In this document: positions 15,265 through 23,690 of the stretch, piece by piece | Numbering within the stretch: position 1 is the first letter of the stretch | Layout of the letters: every line of letters begins with the position of its first letter | Source: a virus | Direction: 5' to 3' (one strand) | Virus record (IMG/VR): IMGVR_UViG_3300045806_000300 | Span: 1 to 41,249 of that record | DNA length: 41,249 bases | Notes under the pieces: model-generated | Database searches by the model: none | What the model was told of the DNA's origin: nothing | The model's input: the letters and a program-made list of their open reading frames with translations, nothing else | Position numbers and translations under genes: made by a program

Positions 15265-15291
15265 TTAACAATTCAGCCGCGCTGTTACAAT
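15265..15291 (+). promoter_or_regulatory. Promoter-like sequence TTAACA-15-TACAAT
   Basis: TTAACA (15265-15270) and TACAAT (15286-15291) resemble sigma-70 -35 and -10 boxes, and the segment is clearly AT-richer than its surroundings. The 15-bp spacer is short for a housekeeping promoter, so it may need an activator or the phage sigma-like protein. It would drive the methyltransferase genes and perhaps a leader RNA. Confidence 0.45.
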
Positions 15292-15514
15292 ACACCCAGT
15301 GGCGGCGCGCGAATCGATGATTGTAGAGTGCCGACACGTAGAGAAGGTGCGAGACAGCGAGCGCAATCTTCAGCGCCAGGGTCCTTCCTGCGCCCATCGT
15401 ATGCGGGGGGCCGCAGCGCGAAACCCCGCCAGCGTCAGGCCCGCCGCATGGTTCGCAGTTCGCACCAACCGCGCCGTGAGCCGCAGAATTCCGCCAGTTT
15501 TTCCGCCTGAGCCG

Positions 15515-15538
15515 GCCGCGAGGTTCGCACCTCGCGGC
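15515..15538 (+). promoter_or_regulatory. Hairpin in the methyltransferase leader
   Basis: GCCGCGAGGT (15515-15524), TCGC loop, ACCTCGCGGC (15529-15538): a perfect 10-bp stem, 33 nt before ATG 15572. No U-run follows. It may act as an attenuator-like structure, an operator palindrome, or a transcript-stabilising hairpin. Confidence 0.45.
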
Positions 15539-15571
15539 TGAGCGCACGCCGACCACCCAACCCCAGCCTGG

Positions 15572-17056
15572 ATGGTGCCGATGACGCTTCCCTGGATGGC
15601 AGCGAAGATCGTGCTGCGCCCGGCAGCGGAACTGCGTCGCCATGCCGGCAACGCCCGCCTGCACTCGGCGGAGCAGCTGGAGCAGATCAAGGCCAGCATG
15701 CTTGCCTTCGGCTTCACCAACCCGCTGCTGGTCGACGAGGACGGCGTGCTGATCGCCGGCCATGGTCGGCTGGAAGCGGCGCTGGCGCTCGGCATCGCCA
15801 AGGTGCCGGTGATCGTGCTGCGGCACCTGTCGGCTTCGCAGAAGGATGCGCTGCGGCTGGCCGACAACCGCATCGCCGAGAACGCCACCTGGGACCAGGC
15901 GCTGCTGCGCGATGCGCTGGCCGGCTTGCAGGAGGCGGGCGAGATCGACTTCCTGGCCATCGGATTCTCGCGCGACGAGATCAGCACCATCCTGGCCGCG
16001 GCCGAGCAAGCCGTCGCCGCGCCCGAGTCGCGGGACGAGGAGAGCGCTGACGAGGGTGCATCGGGCGGTGTCAATGAGGACTCTGCTGACGCCGCCGACA
16101 GTGATGCCGAAGACCCCGCCGACGAAGCGCCGGAGCCGCCGCGCGCCGCCGTCACCCGCCCCGGCGATCTGTGGCTGCTCGGGCCGCACCGTCTGCTGTG
16201 CGGCGATGCCACCGACGCGGCCACGGTCGCGCGCGTCATGGGCGGCGACCGAGCGGCGCTGCTGGTGACCAGCCCGCCGTACGGGAATCAGCGGGACTAC
16301 ACCACCGGCGGTGTGGCCGATTGGGATGCGTTGATGCATGGCGCGTGCTCGCACCTGTCCGCCGCCATGGCCGACGACGGCCAGGCGCTGGTGAACCTGG
16401 GCCTGATCCACCGCGATGGCGAATGGATGCCGTATTGGCTCGGCTGGCTGGACTGGATGCGAGCGCAAGGCTGGCGCCGGTTCGGGCTTTACGTTTGGGA
16501 TCAGGGGCCGGGCCTGCCGGGCGACTGGAACGGCCGCCTGGCGCCGTCGTTCGAGTTCATCTTCCACTTCAACCGCACCGCGCGGCAGGCGAACAAGATC
16601 GTCCCCTGTCGCTGGGCAGGTCACGTCAATGCCGAGAAAGGCGGGCTGCGCGCCAAGGACGGCACGGTCGGCACCTGGACCCATGCCGGCCAGGGCGTGC
16701 AGGACACCCGCATCCCGGACAACGTGCTGCGCATCACCCGCCACAAGGCCCGCGGCATCGAGACCGAGCACCCGGCGGTGTTCCCGGTGGCGCTGCCCGC
16801 GTTCCTGATGGAGGCGTATTCCGACACCGGCGCCGTAGTCTACGAGCCGTTCTCCGGCAGCGGCACGACCATCCTGGCCGGGCAACGCACTGGCCGGCTG
16901 GTGCGCGCGATCGAGCTTGCCCCGTCCTATGTCGACCTGGCGATCGCGCGCTGGCGCACGCTGCACCCGGACCTGTCGGTCACGCTCGACGGCGACGGGC
17001 GTAGCTACGACGCGGTGGCCGCCGAGCGCACGGAGGGGCTGGCCGATGCAGCATGA
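15572..17056 (+). CDS. ParB-domain DNA methyltransferase (TSPPY type)
   Basis: A 494-aa protein with a ParB/Srx-like N-terminal domain (about residues 10-125: RRHAGNARLHSAEQLEQIKA, LVDEDGVLIAGHGRLEAALA, DALRLADNRIAENATWDQ), an acidic linker (about 150-190, rich in Glu and Asp), and a SAM-dependent DNA methyltransferase domain. The catalytic motif is TSPPYG at about residue 233 and the SAM motif VVYEPFSGSGTTILAGQRTG comes after it, the beta-class order for N4-cytosine or N6-adenine methylation. Such phage enzymes usually protect phage DNA from host restriction or change regulation. The start may be at the first or fourth codon, both ATG. Confidence 0.9.
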   Translation: MVPMTLPWMAAKIVLRPAAELRRHAGNARLHSAEQLEQIKASMLAFGFTNPLLVDEDGVLIAGHGRLEAALALGIAKVPVIVLRHLSASQKDALRLADNRIAENATWDQALLRDALAGLQEAGEIDFLAIGFSRDEISTILAAAEQAVAAPESRDEESADEGASGGVNEDSADAADSDAEDPADEAPEPPRAAVTRPGDLWLLGPHRLLCGDATDAATVARVMGGDRAALLVTSPPYGNQRDYTTGGVADWDALMHGACSHLSAAMADDGQALVNLGLIHRDGEWMPYWLGWLDWMRAQGWRRFGLYVWDQGPGLPGDWNGRLAPSFEFIFHFNRTARQANKIVPCRWAGHVNAEKGGLRAKDGTVGTWTHAGQGVQDTRIPDNVLRITRHKARGIETEHPAVFPVALPAFLMEAYSDTGAVVYEPFSGSGTTILAGQRTGRLVRAIELAPSYVDLAIARWRTLHPDLSVTLDGDGRSYDAVAAERTEGLADAA

Positions 17057-18293
17057 CCTGCATGTGACCACGCTGCCGGTGGCGGCGCTGATCCCGTACG
17101 CCGAGAACGCCCGCACCCACTCGGACACGCAGGTGGCACAGATCGCCGCCTCGATCGCCGAGTTCGGCTTCGTCAACCCGGTGCTGGTGGATGCCGCCGG
17201 TGTGCTGGTCGCTGGCCACGGCCGCGTGCTGGGCGCGAAGCGGCTCGGGATGACGGCGGTGCCGGCGATCCGGCTGCAACATCTCTCGGAGGCGCAGGCC
17301 CGCGCGCTGCGGCTGGCGGACAACCAGATCGCGCTCAACTCTGGCTGGGACGAGGATCTTCTGGCGGCCGAGATCGCCCGCATCCGCGACGATGCCGAGG
17401 TCGATCTCGATGTGCTCGGCTTCTCGCAGGTTGATCTCGACCGGCTGCTGGCAGCCGCGGAAGCAGGTGCCGGCGATGACGCCGACGATGCGCCGCCCCC
17501 GCCGGCCACGCCGGTGTCTCGCACCGGCGACCTGTGGCGCTGCGGCGCGCACCGTGTGCTCTGCGGCGATGCGACGGTGCTAGCCGATGTGCAGCGCGCG
17601 TTGGGCGTTCGTTGCCTTGCCGACATGGCCTTTCTCGATCCACCATACAATGTTGCATATGAGGGTGGAACGCCGGCGAAGATGACCATCGCCAACGACG
17701 CGCTGGGCCAGGGCTTCCTCGACTTCCTGCGCCCGGCGCTGGCCAACCTGCTGCAGGTCACCAAGGGTGCCTGCTACATCTGCATGTCGTCGTCGGAATG
17801 GCCGACACTGCACCGCGCCTGGCAGGAGGCCGGCGGCAAGTGGTCGAGCACCATCATCTGGGCCAAGAACACCTTCGCGCTGGGGCGCGCCGATTACCAC
17901 CAGCAGTTCGAGGCGATGCTCTATGGCTGGAAGCAGGGCAGCCAGCATTTCTGGTGCGGCGCGCGTGACCAGGGCAATGTCTGGCACTTCGACAAGCCAG
18001 CCCGCAACGACCTGCATCCGACCATGAAGCCGGTCGCGCTGGTCGAGCGCGCCATCCGCAACAGCAGCAAGCATCGCGACACGGTGCTCGACCCGTTCGG
18101 CGGCTCGGGCACGACAATGATCGCGGCGGAACGGACCGGACGGCACGCCGTGCTGCTGGAGGTCGACCCCTGCTACGTCGATGTCATTGTCCGGCGCTGG
18201 CAGGAGACGACCGGCGATGTTGCCGTGCTGGACGGAGAAGACCGGACCTTCGACGACATCGCCGCCGCCCGTGGTGTGCGGGCGGCGGCGTGA
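17046..18293 (+). CDS. Second ParB-domain DNA methyltransferase (DPPY type)
   Basis: A 415-aa relative of the preceding gene, overlapping it by 11 nt. Residues 1-140 are ParB-like (YAENARTHSDTQVAQIAASI, VDAAGVLVAGHGRVLGAKRL, ALRLADNQIALNSGWDEDLL), a Pro-rich linker follows, and the methyltransferase domain has FLDPPYNVAYEG at about residue 198 and VLDPFGGSGTTMIAAERTGR near the C-terminus. The DPPY motif suggests N6-adenine methylation, in contrast to TSPPY in its neighbour, though motif alone does not fix the base. It belongs to the ParB-fused adenine methylase type common in alphaproteobacterial phages and gene-transfer islands. Confidence 0.9.
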   Translation: MQHDLHVTTLPVAALIPYAENARTHSDTQVAQIAASIAEFGFVNPVLVDAAGVLVAGHGRVLGAKRLGMTAVPAIRLQHLSEAQARALRLADNQIALNSGWDEDLLAAEIARIRDDAEVDLDVLGFSQVDLDRLLAAAEAGAGDDADDAPPPPATPVSRTGDLWRCGAHRVLCGDATVLADVQRALGVRCLADMAFLDPPYNVAYEGGTPAKMTIANDALGQGFLDFLRPALANLLQVTKGACYICMSSSEWPTLHRAWQEAGGKWSSTIIWAKNTFALGRADYHQQFEAMLYGWKQGSQHFWCGARDQGNVWHFDKPARNDLHPTMKPVALVERAIRNSSKHRDTVLDPFGGSGTTMIAAERTGRHAVLLEVDPCYVDVIVRRWQETTGDVAVLDGEDRTFDDIAAARGVRAAA

Positions 18294-18313
18294 TCGTGGT
18301 GGCGGCGGTGGTG

Positions 18314-19081
18314 TCAGGCGCCCAGGCGGTAGACGGTAAAGGACCCCTTCGCGCCTTCCTTGTTCGGGCCGACCATGCGGACCCGCTCCAGGGTCTCGAC
18401 CTTGATGCCTTTCTTCTTCAGCCCGGCCAGGAAGCCACGAACTGTGTTGCTGTTCCAGCCAGTTGCTTCGGCGATCTGCGGCCCGCTGGCGCCGTCGGCG
18501 CGGCGCAGCATGGCGAGCACCTGCTCCTGCTTGGTGCCCTGGCGCGGTCCCCGCGGCGCCCGTTCGGCGCGCGGCGCCGGTGTCGCCAGGGCGGCGTCGA
18601 GGCGGGCGATGGCGGGGTTCATGGCGCCCGCGATCGCCACCGCGTCCAGGCTGGTGATGCCGCGCCAGGCGTCGAGCAGTGCCAGGGCGGCGTGGCGCAG
18701 GGTGTCGCGCCCGTTGGCCCCGGCGGGCGCCACCGGGGCGGCGTCGAGGGCGTCGGCGACCGCGGCGGCTTCCTGTGCCACCGCCTCGGGTGAAGCCGCA
18801 CGTGGCGCCGTGGGCGGCTCGGCACCGATAGCGCGGAAGCCGGCGTCGGTTATGCGTAGCGTGGTGAGCAGCATGCCGCCGTCCTGCTCGGTGACCGGGG
18901 CGTCGCGGTAGGTGCCGGCGGTCTCTTCCAGCAGTCCCTGCTTCAGCAGGCTCTCGGCCACCTTGTGCCGGGCTCCGGCGGGGAGCTTCTTGTGGAAGGA
19001 GACGAGGCGCTCCCTGTGCTCGGCTGCGCGGGTCAGGACGATGCGGGCGGTATCGGAAAGCTTCGTGGCGGTATCGGTCAT
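18314..19081 (-). CDS. DUF3489 domain protein with C-terminal HTH
   Basis: A 255-aa protein on the opposite strand to the late genes. ATG 19081 is preferred over an upstream in-frame start because GGAG lies about 10 nt upstream. The N-terminus (KLSDTARIVLTRAAEHRERL, then LLKQGLLEET, LRITDAGFRAIG) is a winged-helix-like domain, an Ala/Pro-rich linker follows, and the last 75 residues (GTKQEQVLAMLRRADGASGP, QIAEATGWNSNTVRGFLAGL, KKKGIKVET) form the DUF3489 helix-turn-helix. It probably binds DNA and may regulate neighbouring late or methyltransferase genes. It converges on the methyltransferase gene, 20 nt apart. Confidence 0.85.
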   Translation of the reverse strand: MTDTATKLSDTARIVLTRAAEHRERLVSFHKKLPAGARHKVAESLLKQGLLEETAGTYRDAPVTEQDGGMLLTTLRITDAGFRAIGAEPPTAPRAASPEAVAQEAAAVADALDAAPVAPAGANGRDTLRHAALALLDAWRGITSLDAVAIAGAMNPAIARLDAALATPAPRAERAPRGPRQGTKQEQVLAMLRRADGASGPQIAEATGWNSNTVRGFLAGLKKKGIKVETLERVRMVGPNKEGAKGSFTVYRLGA

Positions 19082-19182
19082 CTTCGGGACTCCGTGAAGC
19101 GGCACCCGACCATCGGGCGCCTGCTACCACCCCAAGCCCCGCCGGGCGCACCCGGGCGGGGCAGTGCATGGGGCGTGCCGCG

Positions 19183-19407
19183 TCAGGCGGCGAATTCGCC
19201 CCGGCGGAAGTAGGCGTCGGTGATCTGGCGCAGCAGTTGGTTGCGACGTTCGAGGTCGGCGGCCTCGCACCAGAGGACCCCCTCGGGGTCGGCGCCGAAA
19301 TGGTCGGCACTCATCTGCTGAAGTTCGGCGACCATCCGGTCGAATTCGGCTTTGCGGGCCAGGAAGAGGCTCAGGCTCTGTTGCTGGTTGGCTTCGCGCT
19401 TCGTCAT
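19183..19407 (-). CDS. Small hypothetical protein upstream of DUF3489
   Basis: A 74-aa protein starting at ATG 19407 with GGAGG six bases upstream. It is mostly helical: MTKREANQQQSLSLFLARKA, EFDRMVAELQQMSADHFGAD, then ADLERRNQLLRQITDAYFRR. It is probably the first gene of a two-gene leftward unit with DUF3489 (101 nt apart), divergent from the terminase genes. The family is not recognised. A small DNA-modification-linked or regulatory partner is possible but unsupported. Confidence 0.7.
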   Translation of the reverse strand: MTKREANQQQSLSLFLARKAEFDRMVAELQQMSADHFGADPEGVLWCEAADLERRNQLLRQITDAYFRRGEFAA

Positions 19408-19446
19408 GGTGGCCTCCAGTGCGTCGGTGCGTGATGGACCATTCGC

Positions 19447-19464
19447 GCTGCGGCTCGCCGCAGC
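19447..19464. promoter_or_regulatory. Hairpin in the divergent region before the terminase
   Basis: GCTGCGG (19447-19453), CTCG loop, CCGCAGC (19458-19464): a perfect 7-bp inverted repeat in the 125-bp gap between the leftward small gene and the terminase operon. It is a candidate operator, or part of a packaging (cos/pac) region, since such sites often lie next to the small terminase gene. Neither use is proven. Confidence 0.35.
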
Positions 19465-19532
19465 CAAGCGGTAAGCGATCTGGAATCGCATCATTCTTCG
19501 ACCCATGACCGTGCGGCGGGAGGTCGCCGCCC

Positions 19533-20048
19533 ATGCCGGAACTGACCGCATCGACCCGCGAACTGGCACGGCGCATCGGCGTCACCGAGGCGGCGCTGCG
19601 CAAGGCCGAGCAGCGCCAGCGCATCGCCCGCGAACCTGATGGCCAGTGGGATATCGAGAAGACACGGCGCCGCATGGGCGAGACCGCCGACCCGGTTCGC
19701 TCACCGCTCGCCGCGCCCGGTGCAGCCGCGGAAGGCACGCCGTACGGCAGGCTCAAGATCGCCCAGCTGGCGCTGCAAGTGGAATCGCAGCGGCTCGCGC
19801 TGGACGAGGAGAAGGGCCGGCTGCTCGACGTGCATGCCGCCAACGGCGCGATCGACGAGATCGCCGGCGCGATGCGTGACGCTTTGCTGAACTGGCCTGC
19901 CCGGGTCGCCGGCCTGATGGCAGCGGCACTCGGAGCTGATCCACATCTCGTGCAGACGGTGCTGCAGCAGCACGTCGCCGACCTGCTGATGGAGGCGGCC
20001 GATCGCTTCGACCCGCCCGACCTCGGAGATCGCGCCGCGGACCGCTGA
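19533..20048 (+). CDS. Terminase small subunit (HTH, Nu1-like)
   Basis: A 171-aa protein with an N-terminal winged-helix motif (STRELARRIGVTEAALRKAE, then REPDGQWDIEKTRRRM) that fits DNA recognition by a lambda Nu1-type small terminase, followed by a long helical segment (GRLKIAQLALQVESQRLALD) and a C-terminal HVADLLMEAADRF. ATG 19533 has GGGAGG about 10 nt upstream. It ends four bases before the large terminase start, the usual order. It would bind the packaging site and load the large subunit. Confidence 0.82.
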   Translation: MPELTASTRELARRIGVTEAALRKAEQRQRIAREPDGQWDIEKTRRRMGETADPVRSPLAAPGAAAEGTPYGRLKIAQLALQVESQRLALDEEKGRLLDVHAANGAIDEIAGAMRDALLNWPARVAGLMAAALGADPHLVQTVLQQHVADLLMEAADRFDPPDLGDRAADR

Positions 20049-20052
20049 GCAC

Positions 20053-21969
20053 GTGCATCGCCGCATGGGCCGGATGCTTCGGCCGCCGCCGGCCCTGACC
20101 GTCAGCGCCTGGGCCGAGCAGCATCGCGTGCTCAGCACGCGAGCCTCTTCCGAACCGGGGCCGTGGCGCACCGGCCGCGCGCCGTATCTACGGGACATCA
20201 TGGACGCCCTGTCGGCGGTGCATCCGGCCCGGCGTGTGGTGTTCATGAAGGGCGCGCAGACCGGAGGTTCTGAAGCCGGAAACAACTGGCTCGGCTACAT
20301 CATGCACCACGTGCCGGCACCGGTCCTCGCGGTGCAGCCGACGGTGGAGCTGGCGAAGCGGTTCAGCCGGCAGCGCATCGACCCGCTGCTGGAGGAGACG
20401 CCGGCATTGCGCGAGCGTGTCGCGCCGGCGCGGGCGCGCGATGCCGGCAACACGATGCTGTCGAAGGAGTTCCCTGGCGGCATCCTGGTGCTGACCGGCG
20501 CCAACAGCGCGGTCGGGCTGCGCTCGATGCCGGCGCGGTTCCTGTTCCTCGACGAGGTCGATGCCTATCCCGGCGATGTCGAGGGCGAAGGCGATCCGGT
20601 GGCGCTGGCGGAGGCCCGCGCACGGACGTTCGGCTGGCGCCGCAAGGCGTTTCTCGTGTCCACACCGACGATCTCGGGCCTGTCACGCATCGAGCGCGAA
20701 TATGCGGCGACGGACCAGCGGCGGTTCTTTGTGCCATGCCCGCACTGCCAGCACATGCAGGTGCTGCGCTTCGAGCGGCTGATCTGGGAGAAAGGCCAGC
20801 CACGCTCGGTTTGTTATCACTGCGAAGCCTGCGACAAGCCGATCGATGAGCCGCACAAGACGGCGATGCTGGCCGGCGGCGAATGGCGGGCGACGACGGC
20901 GGCGCAGGACCCGCATGCCATCGGCTTCCACATTTCTGCTCTCTACTCGCCGGTCGGCTGGTTCTCCTGGGAGCAGGTCGCGCGCGAGTGGGAGGCGGCA
21001 CAGGGCGACGACCGCGCCATCAAGACGTTCCGCAACACCGTGCTGGGCGAGACCTGGCAGGAGAGCGGCGAAGCGCCGGACTGGCAACGCCTCTACGACC
21101 GGCGCGAGGACTGGCCGGCCGGCACCGTGCCGATCGGCGGGCTGATGCTGACGGCCGGCGTCGACGTGCAGCGTGACCGGCTGGAGGTGAGTATCTGGGC
21201 CTGGGGCGCGGACCGGCAGTCCTGGCTGGTCGAGCATCGCGTGCTGGCCGGCAATCCGTTCGAGGCGGCCGTCTGGGACGAACTGCGCGGCCTGCTCGGC
21301 GAGACCTGGCGGCACGCGAGCGGGCACCAGCTTGGTATTGCCATGGCGGCGATCGACAGCGGCGACGGCATGACCACCGCGGAGGTCTACAGCTTCGTCC
21401 GCCGAGCCGGCGCGGTGCGGGTCATCGCGGTGAAGGGCCAGGACCAACTGCGCGCGGCAGTTGGGCAACCGGCGGCGACGGAGGTGAGGCGCGGTGGGAG
21501 AAAGCTCGGCGGGCTGAAGGTCTGGCCGGTCGGCTCGTCGTTCCTGAAGGGCGAGACCTATGGCTGGCTGAAACTGGATCGGCCCACGGACGAGAGCGGC
21601 GATCCACATCCGCCAGGCTTCATCCATCTGCCCGTGCATGCGGCGGGCGAAGAGTTCTGCCGGCAGCTGACCGCCGAGGCACTGGTGGCGCGGAGCACCC
21701 GCAACGGCTTCCGCAAGCTGGAATGGGTCAAGACGCGCGAGCGCAACGAGGCGCTGGACTGCCGGGTCTATGCCCGCGCGGCCGCGGCCGCGCTCGGCAT
21801 GGATGGCTGGGGCGAAGGTCGCTGGCAACGGCTCGCGGACGCGGTGTCGCTGCCACCGGCCGCGATGCCGGAACCGGCCACCACGACACCAGCGCCGACG
21901 CCCCCGGCGCCGGCAACCGACATCCGCCCGCGCTCCTGGCTCGGCTCGCGCTCCGGCTGGCTGCGCTGA
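20053..21969 (+). CDS. Terminase large subunit (GpA family)
   Basis: A 638-aa lambda GpA-type packaging motor. The ATPase centre shows MKGAQTGGSEAGNN (P-loop-like, about residues 64-77) and RFLFLDEVDAYP (Walker B, about 168-179). A zinc-finger-like pair CPHCQHMQ and CYHCEACDKP occurs at about 230-275. The nuclease half contains LTAGVDVQRDRLEVSIWAWG (catalytic Asp) and IAAIDSGDGMTTAEVY-type strands. The length matches the family. It starts at GTG 20053 (ATG 20065 is the alternative). It cuts the concatemer and pumps DNA into the prohead. Confidence 0.93.
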   Translation: MHRRMGRMLRPPPALTVSAWAEQHRVLSTRASSEPGPWRTGRAPYLRDIMDALSAVHPARRVVFMKGAQTGGSEAGNNWLGYIMHHVPAPVLAVQPTVELAKRFSRQRIDPLLEETPALRERVAPARARDAGNTMLSKEFPGGILVLTGANSAVGLRSMPARFLFLDEVDAYPGDVEGEGDPVALAEARARTFGWRRKAFLVSTPTISGLSRIEREYAATDQRRFFVPCPHCQHMQVLRFERLIWEKGQPRSVCYHCEACDKPIDEPHKTAMLAGGEWRATTAAQDPHAIGFHISALYSPVGWFSWEQVAREWEAAQGDDRAIKTFRNTVLGETWQESGEAPDWQRLYDRREDWPAGTVPIGGLMLTAGVDVQRDRLEVSIWAWGADRQSWLVEHRVLAGNPFEAAVWDELRGLLGETWRHASGHQLGIAMAAIDSGDGMTTAEVYSFVRRAGAVRVIAVKGQDQLRAAVGQPAATEVRRGGRKLGGLKVWPVGSSFLKGETYGWLKLDRPTDESGDPHPPGFIHLPVHAAGEEFCRQLTAEALVARSTRNGFRKLEWVKTRERNEALDCRVYARAAAAALGMDGWGEGRWQRLADAVSLPPAAMPEPATTTPAPTPPAPATDIRPRSWLGSRSGWLR

Positions 21970-21979
21970 AGGAGAGAGC

Positions 21980-22216
21980 ATGGACCCCACCATCCTGGCC
22001 TGGGCACTGGCGCTGCCCGCCGGCAATCGCTGGCGCGGCCTCGCCGAGGCGTACACCACCGGCACCACGCGGGTGACCTTCGAGGGCCGGACGGTGGAAT
22101 ACCGGGCGCTCGACGACATCCGCCGGGCGCTGGCCGCCGGCTATGCCTCCGAGAACAGCACAGCGCGCCGGCCCGGCACCACGCTGGCCAGCTTCGGCCG
22201 AGGGACCGCATCATGA
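21980..22216 (+). CDS. Small head-tail joining protein (gpW-like)
   Basis: A 78-aa protein with GGAGAGAG immediately before ATG 21980. The sequence runs from LAWALALPAGNRWRGLAEAY through TTRVTFEGRTVEYRALDDIR to the polar tail TARRPGTTLASFGRGTAS. The helix - beta hairpin - helix layout between large terminase and portal matches gpW-type head completion proteins. Its stop overlaps the portal ATG (22213-22216). It probably occupies the portal vertex after packaging. Confidence 0.75.
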   Translation: MDPTILAWALALPAGNRWRGLAEAYTTGTTRVTFEGRTVEYRALDDIRRALAAGYASENSTARRPGTTLASFGRGTAS

Positions 22217-23685
22217 TCGGCCGGTTCCGCCAGGCATGGCATGCGCTACGTGGCTACGCGGCGGCGCAGGACACGCGTGCCTCGGTCTGGGCACCGTCCG
22301 GTGGCTCGGCGAACACGGAAGTGGCCGGCGCGGCGGCAACCATCGCGCGACGAGCCCGCGATGCCGTGCGTAACGACCCCTATGCGTCCCGCGTCGTCGA
22401 TCTGTGGACCGGCAATGCCGTCGGCGCCGGGATCACCACGCGCTGGCCCGATGCCACGCATGCCGATGCCTGGCGGCGCTGGGCAGAGAGCACCGCCTGC
22501 GACGCCGAGCAGCGGCTCGACCTCTACGGGCTGCAAGCGCTGGTCATGCGCGGCGTGGTCGAGAGCGGCGAATGCCTGGTGCGGCTGCTGCCGGCCGAGC
22601 CGACGCTCGCCAACCCGGTCGGGCTGCGCTTGCAGGTGCTGGAGAGCGACTACCTCGATGCGTCCCGCTTCGGGTCCATCGATGGCGTGCCAACCATGCA
22701 GGGCATCGCGCTCGACGATGCCGGCGCGCCGGTTGCCTACTGGCTGTTCCGCCAGCACCCCGGCGCGGCCTGGATGATGCCACAGGGATGGCGCGTGAGC
22801 GAACAGGTGCCGGCGCGCGACGTGCTGCACGTCTACCGCAAGCGCCGGCCCGGACAGTTGCGCGATGTGTCCTGGCTGGCGCCGGCGCTGCTGCGGCTGC
22901 GTGATCTCGGCGATTACGAAGCCGCGTTGCTGATGAAGGCGAAGATCGAGGCGTGCCTGGCCGCCGTAGTGACCGACGACAGCGACGAGGCGCTGACCGG
23001 CGCGGCGTCCGGCCTGTTGCGCGATGCGCAGGGCCGTGCGGTCGAAGCCTTCGAGCCGGGCATGATTCTCTACCGCCGCGGCACCGGTGCCGTGGAGGTG
23101 GTGAACCCGTCCGGCGGCGGCAGCCACACCGCCTTTGCCCGTCGTGCCCTCGAAGCCGCCGCGGTTGGCACCGGATTGACCTACGACCAGGTGTCGGGCG
23201 ATCTGACCGCCGCCAATTACTCCAGCCTGCGCGCCGGCAAGATCGAGTTCCGCCGGCTGTGCGAGCAGGTGCAGTACGGCATGTTGATCCCGATGCTGGT
23301 GCGCCCCATCGCCGAGCGCTTCCACGCGCAGGGCGCGTTGCTCGGCCTGTGGGGCATGGACATGCCGGAAGGCGTGTCGCATGTGCCGCCGGCGCACGAG
23401 ATGATCGATCCGTTGAAGGACACTGCGGCGCTGGTGGCACAGGTGCGCGCGGGCTTCGTGCCGCTGCCCGAGGCGGTGGCGTCATTCGGCTACGATTTCC
23501 GCCAGGCGGTCGAGATGATCCGCGAAGCCAACGCCGCAGTCGATGATGCCGGCGTGGCGCTCGATACCGATCCGCGGCGCGTCGCCAAGACGGGCGTCGC
23601 CCAGGACGCGGCGCAGCTGGCGGCGGTCGAGATTGCCGCCACCGGCGCCGCTTCATCCCCGGCCGACCCACAAACCCAGGGCTAA
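22213..23685 (+). CDS. Phage portal protein (lambda family)
   Basis: A 490-aa lambda gpB-type portal. Typical blocks are ARDAVRNDPYASRVVDLWTG near the N-terminus, CLVRLLPAEPTLANPVGLRL, the portal-core segment PARDVLHVYRKRRPGQLRDV, LAPALLRLRDLGDYEAALLM, and the late stretch DQVSGDLTAANYSSLRAGKI, which is highly conserved in the family. It forms the dodecameric channel through which DNA enters and leaves the head. It overlaps gpW at its start and is followed five bases later by the protease-capsid gene. Confidence 0.93.
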   Translation: MIGRFRQAWHALRGYAAAQDTRASVWAPSGGSANTEVAGAAATIARRARDAVRNDPYASRVVDLWTGNAVGAGITTRWPDATHADAWRRWAESTACDAEQRLDLYGLQALVMRGVVESGECLVRLLPAEPTLANPVGLRLQVLESDYLDASRFGSIDGVPTMQGIALDDAGAPVAYWLFRQHPGAAWMMPQGWRVSEQVPARDVLHVYRKRRPGQLRDVSWLAPALLRLRDLGDYEAALLMKAKIEACLAAVVTDDSDEALTGAASGLLRDAQGRAVEAFEPGMILYRRGTGAVEVVNPSGGGSHTAFARRALEAAAVGTGLTYDQVSGDLTAANYSSLRAGKIEFRRLCEQVQYGMLIPMLVRPIAERFHAQGALLGLWGMDMPEGVSHVPPAHEMIDPLKDTAALVAQVRAGFVPLPEAVASFGYDFRQAVEMIREANAAVDDAGVALDTDPRRVAKTGVAQDAAQLAAVEIAATGAASSPADPQTQG

Positions 23686-23690
23686 CCTTC

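Larger units (their letters stand above)
15217..15571. other. Junction between early operon and methyltransferases; no gene
   Basis: A 355-bp stretch with no convincing gene. It holds a terminator-like hairpin (15231-15255), a promoter-like sequence (15265-15291), about 275 nt of leader, and a second hairpin (15515-15538). The motif GTTCGCA occurs three times near the end (two adjacent copies in 15453-15465, one in 15522-15530). Short open frames are present in the leader but lack ribosome sites and family resemblance. Confidence 0.6.

Noticed and set aside
15259-15541. Two short open frames of about 80 codons in the junction region
   Set aside because: Arg/Ser-rich, no ribosome site, no recognisable family; overlapping each other in different frames.
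14999-17764. A 921-codon open frame on the minus strand opposite the methyltransferases
   Set aside because: Its product is Arg/Ser/Ala-rich low-complexity sequence and the plus strand has two clear methyltransferase genes here. Long antisense frames are expected in GC-rich DNA.
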